From Monarcha castaneiventris obscurior (lineage: Eukaryota; Chordata; Aves; Passeriformes; Monarchidae): DNA of 64,000 bases. The DNA lies in contig JAMPIT010000437.1 in the NCBI GenBank assembly GCA_026261815.1, positions 434,001-498,000 on the forward strand, given 5' to 3'. The notes under the pieces are model-generated. The model saw nothing but the letters and a program-made list of their open reading frames with translations. It was not told the DNA's origin and made no database searches. Below, one piece after another: positions 47,561-60,400 of this stretch. How positions within the stretch are numbered: position 1 is the first letter of the stretch; each line of letters begins with the position of its first letter. A program made the translations under genes and the position numbers.

Positions 47561-49714
47561 TGGTGGGAGCCCCTTGTGAGCCCATCCTGGTGCTGCCACT
47601 GGCAGGAGCTGGGCTGGGGATGCCAGGGAGCATCAGATGCCCTTTGCACCTCCTGGGGCTCTGTCCACACCCCACTGCCCTCTCCTTGCGCTGTGGAGGT
47701 AAAGCCCAGAATATCCCAGAAAGTTTTTCCTTCCTGAGCTGGTGGATGTGGGTGGATGGAGAGAGCCTTTTCCACCTGCAACAGCAGGTTTTGTTTAAAT
47801 TGTTCATAGATGTTATTAGGAGGCTGTGGTACATTTCCAGGTATAGTTTTTGAAATATTTTCATTTCAAGACCAAGACAAGCCAGAGAGCCTGAATGACA
47901 TGTCCAACTCATGGGCTCATTCCCAGAGATAGTAATTTCCTTGGCTTGGACAGCTGATTGGGATCCAGCTCTGATCTCTGACTTCATCTGAAAATCTGAC
48001 AAAGGAAAATGCTGACCTTGCTGAGGCATCCCCCCGGTGACAAGAAAGGTTCAGACACCCAGAGCCTGGGTCTCTTGTCCGTGGAAGAAGCTGAGACCAT
48101 TTTCCCCTCACTGCTGCAGCTGGGCTGGGTCACTGCCTGGTGGGAGCTGCAGCTCCTCTCCCCCAGGGGAACCAGTCCCTGCCCGGGGTCAGGTCCCCTC
48201 CTGGACACAGGGAGGCTGTGGATGGGGAACACGGCCACGTTTTCCCTACGGCTGCTCCTGGAGCGTCATCTCTGGCTTGTGAACACTTCTGGGATAAACT
48301 GGCTCTGGGAGCTAAAGCCAGAATTTGTTTCTAGCCAGAAAGAATTCAGTCAATGGAAAAACCATAAAAGTTTCTGGTTGTGGCAGGATTACAGCAGGGC
48401 TGACAGTGAAAGTTCCTGCTTGGAGCGGGATTACAGCAGGAATGAAATTTCTCAGGAACTCATAGTTTCCACTCAAATACAGACATTGATAATTTTATAT
48501 TTGCCTCTTTGTGGCTTGAAGTCAACTTCCTCCTGAAGTTGATTTTTTTGTTTTGCTGAAGCTAAATCTTCTGCAATGCATTTTACAATTTCAAAAATAT
48601 CCTTTTCGTTGTGAAATTGTGTTTTATTAGAGCTAGCAAAACTGCAGGCAAAGGCACTTTTATTTTGGAATTTAGTGTGTTACCTGTGTCACTCAGAATT
48701 GCTCCGTGTTTAGATTCAGCCCTGCTGGAGTCAAACCTGGCAGCTCTGTGCCTCTTCCAAAGCGTGAAGCCGCTCCTGCTCCGGGACCTGTGGCACAGGT
48801 ACCTGGTTTGCCTGGGGACACTTCCCACTGACTGCCTGGAAGCTGGATGCAGTCCCAAACCAACACACTCTGAGCAGGCTTCCCAGAATCCCTCTTTTCC
48901 CAGGATGTAATACCTGCCCCCCTTCCTTGTGTCCTGCTGCCTGGGTGGGCGTGAGGCTCCTGCTCCCGCAGGGGACTCAGGGATGCAGCCTGGGGATAAC
49001 TGGGTGTTATGGCTCCATTAAATGCCACAAGAAGGTTGCTGAGGCCACCAGGCTGTGATGGGCTGGGGCAAGAAACACCAGTTGCTGATTGCTGGGATTG
49101 TTTAAAAAGTAAGGGCTGTGGGTTTTTAATCTGGCACCATTCACATCCTGAGGCCGTTCCTATGAAGTTTTGGTCAACCCTTTTGGCCAGTCCCTGGTCA
49201 AATCCCAGCAGAAATCTCAGTCCTGTTAACATTCTAATTATTTTCCTCGGCTCTGTTGGTTGTTGGCAAAAGTTGTGGATTTTCTTGCAGATTTTTAATG
49301 GTTTTACGCATGAGGAAATGAAGGGATGCACTTTCCAGAGTGATGGGGCCACAGACTGAGACTTGCCAGGGAGTCTGCAGGCACCAGCAGTCAGGTTTGC
49401 CTTTGTCCCTCAGACTGTGCAAAGCCGTGTGTCACTTCCCATCCCTGCCTTCACCTACCCACAGCAAAACACGGTCTTGGAGCTGATTTAATATTTAGAG
49501 AAGTGGTTTGAGAGCTATTTGCTTAGCTTGCACTATTATTATTAAAGACAGAAATGGGTTTTTAAAGGTTTTAGTGAGCTATAATTGTAGATGGTTTTCA
49601 CTGCAAATCACCCAGTGGGAGCACTGGGACTGGCTCTGCGAAATGGGGAAACCTGAGCTGCAGCTGTGACGAGCCCCAGGGACTTGGTTGTTTCATTGCA
49701 AATCCACTGCAGTT
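47561..49714. other. Intergenic, no gene recognised
   Basis: No coding, RNA or transposon feature could be supported by eye. Confidence 0.45.
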
Positions 49715-50030
49715 GCTTCAGAATCACTGAGGTTGGAAAAGACCTCCAAGATCATGAAGTGCAACCTTTGACCAAACCCCACCTTGTCCCCAGCCCAGAG
49801 CACTGAGTGCCACATCCAGGCTTTCCTGGAACACCTCCAGGGATGGAGACTCCACACCTCCCTGGGCAGCCCTTGCCAATGTTTAACAACACATTCAGGG
49901 AAGAAATTCTTCCTGATGGCCAACCTGAACCTCCTCAGTGTAGCTTGAGGCTGTTTCCCCTGTCCTGTCACTTGTTGCCTGGGGGCAGAGGCTGACCCCC
50001 ACCTGGCTACAACCTCCTGTCAGGTAGAAG
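49715..50030 (-). mobile_element. CR1 LINE fragment (reverse)
   Basis: Reverse CR1 3' region: AATCACTGAGGTTGGAAAAG, CCTCCAAGATCATGAAG, CCAGGGATGGAGACTCCAC, CCTCCCTGGGCAGCCC, TTCCTGATGGCCAACCTGAA. The longest CR1 copy in the intergenic block. Confidence 0.92.
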
Positions 50031-53000
50031 TTCCAGCTTCAACTTGAGAATCTTGAGTCTTTTGCTGGAGACTGAGCAGGATCCTGCAGCACCACTGCGA
50101 CCCGCTGGGCACTGCAGGTGCTTTAAAGCTTAACAGAAGTCTCTGTAATGAACCTTCAGTTAATGAATGCTAACAATCAGTTGCTGCAAATTCAAATCCT
50201 TGTTGCTTATTAGAAGTATTTGACATTGCAACACTTCTCAGAATTTTTGTGAGGCCAAATCCTGTGAGTCTGTTCCAAGAACTGGCTGAGCGTGAAGAAC
50301 AAACTCTGCACTGAACACAGATGTGTTGCTCACCTGCTCCTGGCAAGGAGAGAGTGTATGGATAGGACTCTGCTTACACAGAGGGGTTTTCCCCCTCATA
50401 GTGCATCTACTGAAGTAATGGATTTTCTGCTTCGGTTTTAAACAGTTTCAATTTTAACATCATCCAAATACTTCCTGCAATATTTTCTTCTAGTTTTGTA
50501 CAACTTTGGTGGATTGAAAGATGGAGGTGTAGCTTGAAAGATGTATGTGGTCCTGGCTTGAATCCTCCCTCTTAGCCCTTAAAAGGTGAGATTATTGCAG
50601 GAGGGATTTCTGTTGGCTCAGCTCCGAGCAGTCAGAGGTGACCCACAGTCCCAAATGCTTTGCAGGGTGATTTGAGAAAACACACTGATGGTACCTGGTG
50701 TGACCAGGGGCATTCAGCTCTTCTGAGGAGCTGTTCAGCACCGTTCCATGTCCCCTCGTGTGTTGGTGCTCCCTGTGTGTCCCATCCTGAGGGGTGAGTG
50801 AGTGTCAGCTGGTTGGTTTGAGCAGCCACCCTTCCGTGGAGATTGCAGCTTGTTCAAAACTCTGTGGCCTGGAGCTCCCTGAGACTTCCAGTGCTCCTCA
50901 GCTCCAGCCTGGCCACAGAGGCTGGGAGAACATTGGTTCGGGGTCTCTGGGTCTGGCTGAGAATGGGTGTGAGAAACAGAAAAGGGGGGAGAAAATGTGT
51001 CCCCAAATTGAGGATATTGGGGGTGCACGTTTTTGGTTTTGTGTTTGATTTTAGCCAAATGACTGATTTTGTTATACATTGAGAGAACAAAAACTAGAAT
51101 GTTAGTGTGAGGTTGCCTTTAAAAATGCGTTTACTGGGGAATAACCTTTCACTATGATCTTTGTAGAAACAAGATGAAACCTGCACGTTTGCCAGTTCTG
51201 ACTGCACCGCACATGTGAGACGTGTTGGACACGTGGCTACTGCTCAGGTTCTGGTGCTTTTGAGTGTAATTCTCACTGTAGGTCCGTAGCAGCCAGCAGG
51301 ACACAGCCTCACAGCACAGAGCTGCTGCTAAACCAGGGAAGCAACCCAGGCTCCCTCAGAGCACTTCCATGATTCCACAATGCTGATGCCATTTCTCAGT
51401 GCTACCACAGAATGCTCCCTCTGTTGGCACAAACGGGATGTGACCCGTGTTTCTCCAGAGCATTAAGATCTTCCAAAGATCACTAAGATGGTTTTATACC
51501 CAGCTGAGTTGTGTAACGACTGAGCCCCTGCTTTTCCAGTGGGAATAGGAGCAGTTTAAATCCATCCTCCTGGCACGGCTGCAGGGATGGCCTCAGGGGA
51601 TGGGTAACAGGTAGCACGAGGCTTTTGCTTGCTTTAAACTTTCTCTTACAAATGCACAGTCTGTGGCACTTTGGCCAAACCTCCTGTTGCATAAAGAATC
51701 TCCCTGGGGTTTTTTGCATTGGTGTTTCCAGCAGCTGCTGAGAATTACTCCTGGTTGTTTCCTTTCCCTCTCCTATTCACAAAAGGAACAAATTAAGAAA
51801 GTCAAGATTTTCTGCTTACAGAATGAAAGAAAAAGCTTTGTAGAAATGAGGTCTGGGCAGCAGTTGGGTCTTTGTTTTGTGCTGCAGGACTTGCTTATGC
51901 AAGGGAGAGCCTTTGGCAGGCCCTGCAGGGAGGTGGGCAAGGGGCACCTCTCCTGAGGTGCTGGGAGAAACAGGATAAGAGGGATCTGTGGAGGGGGAAA
52001 CATGCAATGCACCTGAGGGGCAAATTGTGTCCCAAGAGCCCACGCTTTCCCTGAGGCACTGCACTCATTCAGCACAAGTCATGTAATTATCTCCTTGTCA
52101 GTGGAAGTCCCAAATCTGGGGCATAAGCTGCATATTTGGTTTAATATTAGATCCAGTGTAAATGGTTACTTTCTGCTAGTCCTGTTCACCATGGCTTTAT
52201 CTGCTTAACAGCAGTATCAGAGTCTTCCCCGCACATGGGAATCCCCATCCTCGCTTTGCTTTTGTCCTAGTTTTGGAGAAAGGAGTGGGGGCAGTGAGAA
52301 CCACATGGCATCGAGCTGTGCAGCACGGGCTGCCTTCCCCAGCAGGGCTGCAGAGGAGCTGGGCTGCTCCCAGCACCCGAGGGTGCCTTGGCAGCACAGG
52401 CTCTGTGTCTCTGAGGAGTCCCACACCCCACAATCCCATCCCAGTGACTGGTCTCGGACTGGACAGCCCTCCTGACCCCTGGGATCTCTGTGGGTCAGGA
52501 GCTGCCCTCCCTCCATTTGTAGTTTATTCTATCAGGAACAAACCTGCAATCACTTCTCTGACCTCAGATATAGCCTGGAACAATGGGGCTGTCCTGGAGC
52601 AGTGGGGTAGAGCTGGTCTCCTGCACCCCAGAGCAGATGGAACTCTGTATAATCATAGATATACTCTTCAAAAACATCTCAAAGTGTTCATTTGGCAAGA
52701 TAAACAGAAAAGGTAACTAAATCCTGGATTTCATCATGCTTCTTTTCTCATTTGCTATTGCAGTTCCATTTCAGAGCTCTGTTGCTTTAGAAGCAGCTTA
52801 ATTCCCCCAATGCCATTGCAGCTCAACTGGAGAAGCTGTGAACCTCTGGGTTGGATAATGTCTCACCTGTTCCTCGTGCCTGGTGACTCTGCAATTCCAA
52901 AGTGTCGCTGATTTCAGAATTCAGCCTTCAACATGTGCTCCTGCTTGTGTACATATGTGCATTCACAAAGCCAGACGTGTTTGAGGCAACAAATCCAACC

Positions 53001-56000
53001 CACCTCTTGCTGCAAGCATTTCCCAAATGGTCTCTTTCCTCTTCATGGTCTTTCAGGTGCTCATTCCCCTTCCCAAGTGGCTGTGTTGGACTTCAATTCT
53101 ATCAATTATTTTTTTAAATGTACTGCTCCAATTTTGTGTAAGATTCCTGCTGATTGTACCTCAGGTTCCTTCTCTGCCAGTCTTTGCTCCCCCAGGATGG
53201 CAAATCTAACTCCAGCAAGCTGCTGCTGGATCCAGAATTCAGGAATTGTGCTTACTGTTGTAAAACCAGGAAACTGTATGAGACCTAGAACTACATGTAC
53301 ATTGAGAAGGTGGCAATGGGAGGTGTGAGCTGGATGAAATTCTTGTTATGAGTTTGGGTTTCTTAAGATACTTTGAACCACAAACTTTAATGTAGAAGGG
53401 GAAATCAGTGGAGGTGGTTGGGAGTGTGTGCAGATCCTGGTTCTGTGTGTGCTCTGTGTGTGAGGGGGTTTCTGTCCTGATCTGCCTCCTAAGCAGTTGC
53501 TGTGCTGGTTCAGAGCGAGATGCCCTTGTCCAGTAGTGCAGCCAGGGAGCAGCTCTGCTCCTCTGAGCCTGCTGCTTCCCTTGGAACAGAAAGAGTGGAA
53601 AGCAAAACTGTTGCTGCCTTCCTGCCAAACAGTAAAAAGTGGCATGTTTGAAAACAAGATTTCTGTTTGAAAGCATCAAAGCAAAACACTGACTTATTTG
53701 AAAACCCCTGTTATCCTATCCTGATAATAATGCTCATTTTAGACAGAGTTGGAAGATGTTTTTTTGGATACTTTAATGCCTTCATGAACTCAGTATGTTT
53801 TTGGAGCTGTTGCTTTGAAATACTTCATGTGCTACACTTCTGCTTAAAAAAGTTTCCGAGAACTGCTTTTTTCAGTTCAGGGTATGAATTGTTAAAGAAG
53901 ACATTTGTTTCCATTTATACAACTTGCAATTTGGTAATAAGCAACAGATGAAAAAGCAGTACCCAAATTCTCTTGTATAAAATGTCTTGTGAATTCCATC
54001 CCTTCATTTCATAGAAACCAGGCCAGGTTTCAGTGCAGTGAGTGTCATTAAAAAGTACAGATACTAATAATGAAGAAAGAAAGCAGAAATAACTGAAGCT
54101 TAGTGAAGTGATATGAAATGTAGTACTGGCTTCTGCATATCAACCCAAGAGCTGTTCCCGGATTCAAGGGGTATTTTCAGCCCCACGCTGCTCTGACTGT
54201 CCTGACCCGTCACTGGGTGTCCATCAGAGGCATTAAAGGGCAGAATAAGTGATTTTTGCTTTTTACTACAAGGTTGCAACTCGATTGTCTGAAGGCAAAT
54301 GTGGACAACATTCAGTGGCTCCGGTGCTGTGCACTTTCCCCCTTGTCGAGTCTCCAGGCGCCTGTCACAGCCTGTGCTTGCCCCGCCAGGAGGGAGCGAC
54401 TGCCAGAACTGCTGCTGGCGGGTTCTGAGGTCCCTCGGGTGGGAGGCAGGCGGTCTGCAGGGCTGCACTGCCTCCCGGTGGCTTCTGCCTTCCCTTCCTG
54501 AAGCACTTCACTCGGGTGCAGAGCCCTCAGGCCGGTGTGTAGGTGTACAGGGAGCGCCCTGCGGGATTTCCGCGCTCCCGCAGCCCCAGCGGTGCCCGGC
54601 GCATCTGTCCCGCCCTGCTGCAGCTCCTGCCGCGGGTCCCTGGGCTGCAGCGCTGTGTCCCCACACCGCCCCCGCCTCCATTCCCCAGCCCCGAGCCCTA
54701 CCAGGGCACCGGGCACCCAGGGCTGGCTGTGCCCAGCCTGGCACCCCTGTCCCCAGCAGCAGCGGGGCGCTGCCTGCCCCGGCCCCATTGCCCATCCCGG
54801 TAGCCGGGCTGTGCCCTGCCCAGGCCTGGGGCCCGCGGGGCCCTGCCGGCCCTCGGGGCTGTTTTGGGCAGCTGTCACTGCAGACCCAGAGAAGATGGGA
54901 CCCTTCTCAGCGTGCATGTACAAAGCACGGCGTCTGTGAGGCAGAGCAGGGCCACCCTGGCAGCCCGGGGATGCCATCAGTGCCAGGAGCACCCCTCGCT
55001 TCAGCCGGGGCCACCAGTGACGTGCCCGGTACACGGAGCAGTGCAGGACACCTAAACCTCAGGGCAGGCTCAGATTGCATATTGGGAAATAATATCCATG
55101 GGCTGCTGGGGCAGTGCTGGAGTCCCCATCCCTGGAGAGCGATGCACAGCAGCGGAGGGCGCTGCTGCGGGCTCTGGGCAGTGTTGGCAGTGCGGGGGCC
55201 GGTGCTGGGGTGAGGCATGAATGTAATCACTGCACGGGATTGATCTGGATTTTAGCATCCACGTGTTTCGTTTGGCACCTCATCCCCTGTCTGAGAGAGG
55301 TCCTGTGCTGTCCCAGCTGGTCCCTTTGACTGAAAGGGCTCTAACAAAATTGGCATATGGGCATTTCCATATTGTAGCTGGTGCTGTAGGGCTCCTTTGG
55401 GTAAATCAGTTTATGGCTTCCTTTATCTGGGAGTGCTGCGGGTTCGGGGAGGTTGCTGGGGTGGTTCACTGGAGGGCAGGGGAGTGCCTCTGGCTCGGGA
55501 TGAGACATGAGACTCTGGTCTTTGAAGGTTAAGCACTGTGAGCTCCTGCCTAAGCCAAGGGTGACCTCAGGGCAGGAACAGAGCTGAGCCCAGGCTGTCG
55601 CTGCACAGCCAAGCTTCCATCTGGAGACCAGCATGGAAGGAGAGTGGGAAACCTTCCTTAAGTGCAACAAAGTAAAACACCAGTTTTGTGGTGGTTCCAG
55701 GTCTGGCCTCACCTTCCTCCGTGCTGTTTGCCCATGCCAGAGCTGTCCTGGCAGCTCCCGTTGCTCCTGGGGAGGGATGGGGCAGGAGAGGGCTTTGTCC
55801 TGCATTCCCCATCACTCAGCTGTGCCTTGTCTTCTCATGCCACCTGAAATCTGGCTCCTTTACCGATGTTTTACCTCTCAGCCCTTGATAAGAGGAGATG
55901 GGGTCGCTGCTCTGTGCCCAGCCCTGTGTGTACACGAGTCACTGTGATGGGACCCAGGGCCAGGCCACCCTCACCTGTGTCGGAATGGGCTCACCCATCC

Positions 56001-56966
56001 CTGTTCTCCAGGGCAGGTGAAGTGACCATGGAGCCGTGTTCCCTCTTGGTTTTGTTGGAGTGAGGTCAGGAACATCGGGCTTTCCCTGGCTGTTGTGCTG
56101 CAGAAGGACTGAGGAGAGAGCACAGATGGATCTTTAAAATACGTGAATAGGTTGGAGATGCCCAGATCTTAAAGAAAAGCCTGAAAGTTTGACTAAGGGC
56201 TAGTCTTCTTCTGTGTTTGGGCTGGTGGCACATGGTTCAGTTTTCAAACTTCTGTGATGTTTCATGCTCTGCTCCTCCAAAGGATGCTCCAGCCCCACAG
56301 GCTGCTCAGCCTGAGAGATCATGAGGCTGTGCTGATTTGCTGTTGGTAGAACTTTAGCAAAACAAATCAATTTTAAACCGAAAAGGTAAAACCCTCAGTT
56401 TGTTCTAGAACAGGGTTTCTAGTTCTGCAGCTGTTCTTTTCACCCCTCCTCGTGTGCCTGCCTGCACTTGTAGTGTTTTCTTGGTCAAATTATTGCTTGT
56501 TTGAATTTATTCCTACCTGTCCACCCAGTGCAGAAGTGGTTGCCTCTGGAAAGTGCATAGAAATCTTTCAGTTCTGAGAAGAGTGGCAATTAAATTTGCT
56601 CGGTCAAATATTAACCAGATGCACTGGACTATAGAATATTATTATTTTTTGTCTGCCAGCCCTGCTATTGCACAAGGGGTCGGTGCGTTGTGCGAGTCAA
56701 AGGTGCCTTTGCCAGGGCAGGAGGTGCCAGTCGCTGCCTGAGGGGTGGCAGCGGCCCGGGGGCTGCCCTGAGCTGATGCCCCGGGCATTCCTGCGAGCCG
56801 GGCTCTGCCCGAGCCGCTGCCCCGCGGCACCGCTGTGTCCCGAGCTCTGGCTGGGCTTCTGCCTTACGGAGCTCAGCCCATGGCTCCGGGGCATCCAGCA
56901 CGGGGCCCGCAGCCGGCTGTCAGCAAGGGGCAGCCCGCAGCCGCCTCCTCGTCCTGCCGCGGTGCC
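50031..56966. other. Intergenic, no gene recognised
   Basis: No recognisable gene. The stretch at about 54.35-54.95 kb is CpG- and GC-rich and has long open frames on both strands (up to about 300 codons) with no family resemblance. They are best explained by composition, though an unannotated promoter there is possible. Confidence 0.45.
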
Positions 56967-57006
56967 GGGCCAGGGCCAGGGCCAGGGCCAGGGCCAGGGC
57001 CAGGGA
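56967..57006 (+). repeat. (GGGCCA)n hexanucleotide repeat
   Basis: Six to seven units of GGGCCA, about 330 bases before the AADAC start codon. Confidence 0.95.
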
Positions 57007-57010
57007 CAGA

Positions 57011-57115
57011 GGGCTCGGGGCTGGATGCGGGGCTGTGCCGGGATAGGGATGGGCTCGGGGCTGGATGCGGGGCTGTGCCGGGATAGGGATGGGCTCGGGG
57101 CTGGATGCGGGGCTC
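57011..57115 (+). repeat. 40-bp tandem repeat, 2.6 copies
   Basis: Units at 57011-57050 and 57051-57090, with a partial copy to 57115 (unit begins GGGCTCGGGGCTGGATGCGG). It directly follows the hexanucleotide tract and lies in the GC-rich upstream region of AADAC. Confidence 0.95.
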
Positions 57116-57334
57116 TGCCCACTCGGCTGCTCCCGGCGGCTGCACGCCCTGCTGGGGAACCGAGTTCCTTGGGAAGCTGCACGGTGGAGTAACCTCTGTC
57201 CCGGATGATACAAGAAATCACCTCCTGGCCGGGACCCAAGCAAAACACGGGATTAACTTTGCCCTGCGCTGGCTTGTGGCTGTGGGGAGGCGGTGAGAGC
57301 TGCTCCCACCAGCGCCGGAGCGGAGCCTGCAAGG

Positions 57335-57472
57335 ATGGGGGCCAGGCTGCTCTGCCTCTGCCTGCTCGCAGCCCTCCTCGGCTACTACATCTACAGCCCG
57401 CTGCCCGAGGACCTGGCGGAGCCCTGGACCGTGATGCTCATCTCGGCTGCCTTCAGGGCCCTGGGGCACCTG
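57335..57472 (+). CDS. AADAC: AADAC exon 1
   Basis: 46 codons from ATG to CACCTG/GTGAGG, phase 0. Encodes the signal anchor and [14 protein letters not shown]. The exon is GC-rich, as is its upstream flank. Confidence 0.93.
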
Positions 57473-60400
57473 GTGAGGCGGAGGGGCCCGGGAGGGCAGA
57501 GCTGCGGGCCGGGGGGTTCTCTGGGGCTCAGGGACCGGCAATGCGTGTGTGCCGTGCTGCTTGGGCTACAGAGGCACGGTGGTACACGGGCTGCAGGGCA
57601 GCAGCAGCTGAAACGGAGCGCTAAACTTACTGCGATTGTGATGTAAAGAAATGTAGAAAAGATTTGATCTTGCAGCCTTGAGAAAGGGCCGTTCAGAGTC
57701 ACTGGAATGAGATGTGGGATGTGACTGTGGATGGACGAGCACAGACAAGTTTCTCTGGTGTTCCAGTCCTGTGCAGCTGAGGCTCTGCTGCCCGAATCAT
57801 TCCTGTTTCGAGCGTACGCAGCTCCCCCTGCAGTGCTGGGTGTCAGGGGAGGCAAGGCTAGAGCAGCTCTCACGTTCTGGTGTTTTTTGTGGTTTCATGG
57901 AAACCCACTGACAGAATAAGAGCGAAAACTACACAAAACAACATCTCCGTGTGAGACAGCCCTTGTTGGCAGGGGGAACCTTTTTAAGGCTGCCCAGTCT
58001 GCAGGAGGAGGGAGGATGAGGGGGTTTTGGCGTGCCAGGGACTCTTTGCTGCTCTCTTGTTTTGATTTTGGGGGTTGAGGTGGTGGAAGAAGACAGTGAT
58101 GAGCAAGAAACTGTAGTCTGCAGTGTTGGTGTGCTGCCTGGCTGCTTCCCCCCCAAATGCCCTGCTGGAGGGAGCGTGCAGGGGCAGCTCATGGCCCTGG
58201 CACCCCTGGTGCCTGCTCGGTCACAGCGTCACCTCTGTCACCTCGGCACGGCCCTGCCGGCAGCAGGAGCATCCTCTTCGTGCGAGGATCCTGTGTTTTC
58301 ACTGGAGCCTGGAGCTGTGTCCGTGGTGCCTGTGGTCCTGCCTGCCTGGGCAGCCTGAGCCCCTTCCCACAGCGCTGCTGTGAGCAGGCATTTTGTGCTC
58401 TGCTCTCCTGTGAAACCACCTTGCCAATGGGTGGAGACTGACACAGGAATTTAATCTGACAGTAACTAAGGCTGCGCTTAAAACAGTTCCCCTTGTTTTG
58501 TGCTTTAGTCCGCGGCAGCTGATCGGCTGGGGCTGATGCACTACATGGTGGGCATGAAGCTCATCACAGTTGTAGAGCTCGTTGCTTCCACACCCGATGA
58601 AAACGTCACTGTGACAGACACAGAGTTCAACAGCGTCCCTGTCCGCCTGTACCTGCCCAGGAGGGCCCCTGCCGGGCTCAGGAGGGCCATGGTTTACTTC
58701 CACGGGGGCGGGTGGTGCCTGGGAGACGCAGGTAAGCTCTGCCCCATTGCTGCCAGGCTCTGTGGGAAAGATTTCGACAGTCCTGGCAAGTGCTGCCTTT
58801 TGTTTTGTGGGAGTTGCCACAGGGAGGGGCAGGGGACTGGTGTGTCACCAGTAAAAAGCAGGGGGTGGTTTGGGAACGTCACCTGGAAGCTGCTGCCAAG
58901 AGGAGCAGGCAGTTCTGTCTGTGTGTGTGTGTCCGTTCTCACTCGTACCGGGGTTTCATTTCAGGCATGAAGTCCTATGACCACATGTCACGGCGGATTT
59001 CGAACGAGTTAAATGCTGTCGTGGTGTCAGTCAAGTAAGAGAAATTCTCCTTCCAGGCGGGATGAGGGTTTGGAGTAAATTAATCTGTTTCAATTAATCT
59101 GATTTTTCAATGTTTTCTGTATTTGGTCATGTGCTTTCCTGCTGACTTATAAACCTTTGTGAACAGAGGCTGCCAGGGTGACAGTGGTGAATTGTGGATG
59201 GTGGCTATTTTGGCTTTATAAAGATGGGTGGGTAATAATGTAGATCCTCTGGGATAGACAGTTCCCACTTCTCTGGGCACGGAAATAAGCATCCCCCAAC
59301 AGGGAGATGCGAGCAAGCCCTCCACTTGATTAACAGCAGGGACTAACACGCTTCTCCTGCCTCCACCAGCTACAGGTTGGCCCCTGAGCACCGTTTCCCC
59401 ATCCAGTTTGAAGACTCGTACTCGGTGACCAAGTTCTTCCTCCAGAGCAAGGTCCTGTCCCAGTACGGGGTGGACCCCGCGCGGGTCTGCGTGGCCGGGG
59501 ACAGCGCCGGGGGCAACCTGGCTGCGGCCGTGGCACAACAGGTACCACAAAGCTGCTTTGCAACCTCTAAATCATCGTTTCTGTAGTTTCACGGCCACTA
59601 GAGAAAGCACAGCTCAGAGCACACGCTGCCCTCGTGGTCTGTGCCCACGGGACGCTGTGCAGCCTGCGGGATCGGCACAGGGCTCCAGGGACCAGGCAAG
59701 CGGCTGAGCCTGAGCCACTCGCTGGCATCGCAGGAGCTTTGGTGCCACCCAGACATCTGCCCCCCAAAAAAGCCTCTCTGCCCTCTCACTGGGGCATACA
59801 TCACTCCAACCTTGAGCACACGATGACCGGGCTGGGTATGATGTTTGAAAAGGGAATGTTACCTGCATGACTCCTAAAGATGCAAACAGTAGGGAAAGCA
59901 AGCAACCAAAAAACCCCTCACTAAGTGTTGCAGTGTCTGATCATACAGTTTGATGCCTTTTGCACTTCTTCTTCAGCTTTATTAAATAAAGTCAGCACGA
60001 TGTTGTTGCTCTCTTGAGAAGCTGTTTGGATTGTAATGAAACACCGGGAATGGTGGTGAATTTGCTGCGGATGCTGAAGGCAGAAGATGAGGGAGAAAAT
60101 GGAACATTTATTAGTGAAGAGGGGAAAAGGTTGACATATAAGAAATGTCAATGTTCAATTAATCACATTTTATTTGTTACATCTCTAAAATGCATAGAAT
60201 TGCAATTGCTTGACTTGTAACGGCTCAGGGTTAAAAACCAAAGAGATGGACAAGCTCTAAATTGGTGAAATGATGAGGAGACCCAGAAACCTGAAAGTTT
60301 CATGATGTAAGAATAGAAATTTTCTGTAGCTATAGAAAATCTTCTGTTAATACTTCAGAATGCATCAAAAATTCAAAAAGAGTATTCCCCAGAAAACATT

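Noticed and set aside
47094..48029. 311-codon open frame on the minus strand
   Set aside because: It crosses CR1 pieces and the GAGCTG hexanucleotide repeat. The translation is low complexity with no domain, and a competing frame of similar size exists on the other strand.
54299..55213. 304-codon open frame on the plus strand, with antisense counterpart
   Set aside because: GC-rich region with long frames on both strands, Pro/Ala/Gly-rich with no recognisable motif. No splice or start evidence.
57293..57334. Upstream in-frame start for AADAC
   Set aside because: It would add 14 residues before the signal anchor. The ATG at 57335 gives the usual AADAC N terminus and puts the catalytic residues at the human numbers.
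58919..58932. Short GT run in AADAC intron 2
   Set aside because: A brief dinucleotide run, too short to be of interest.
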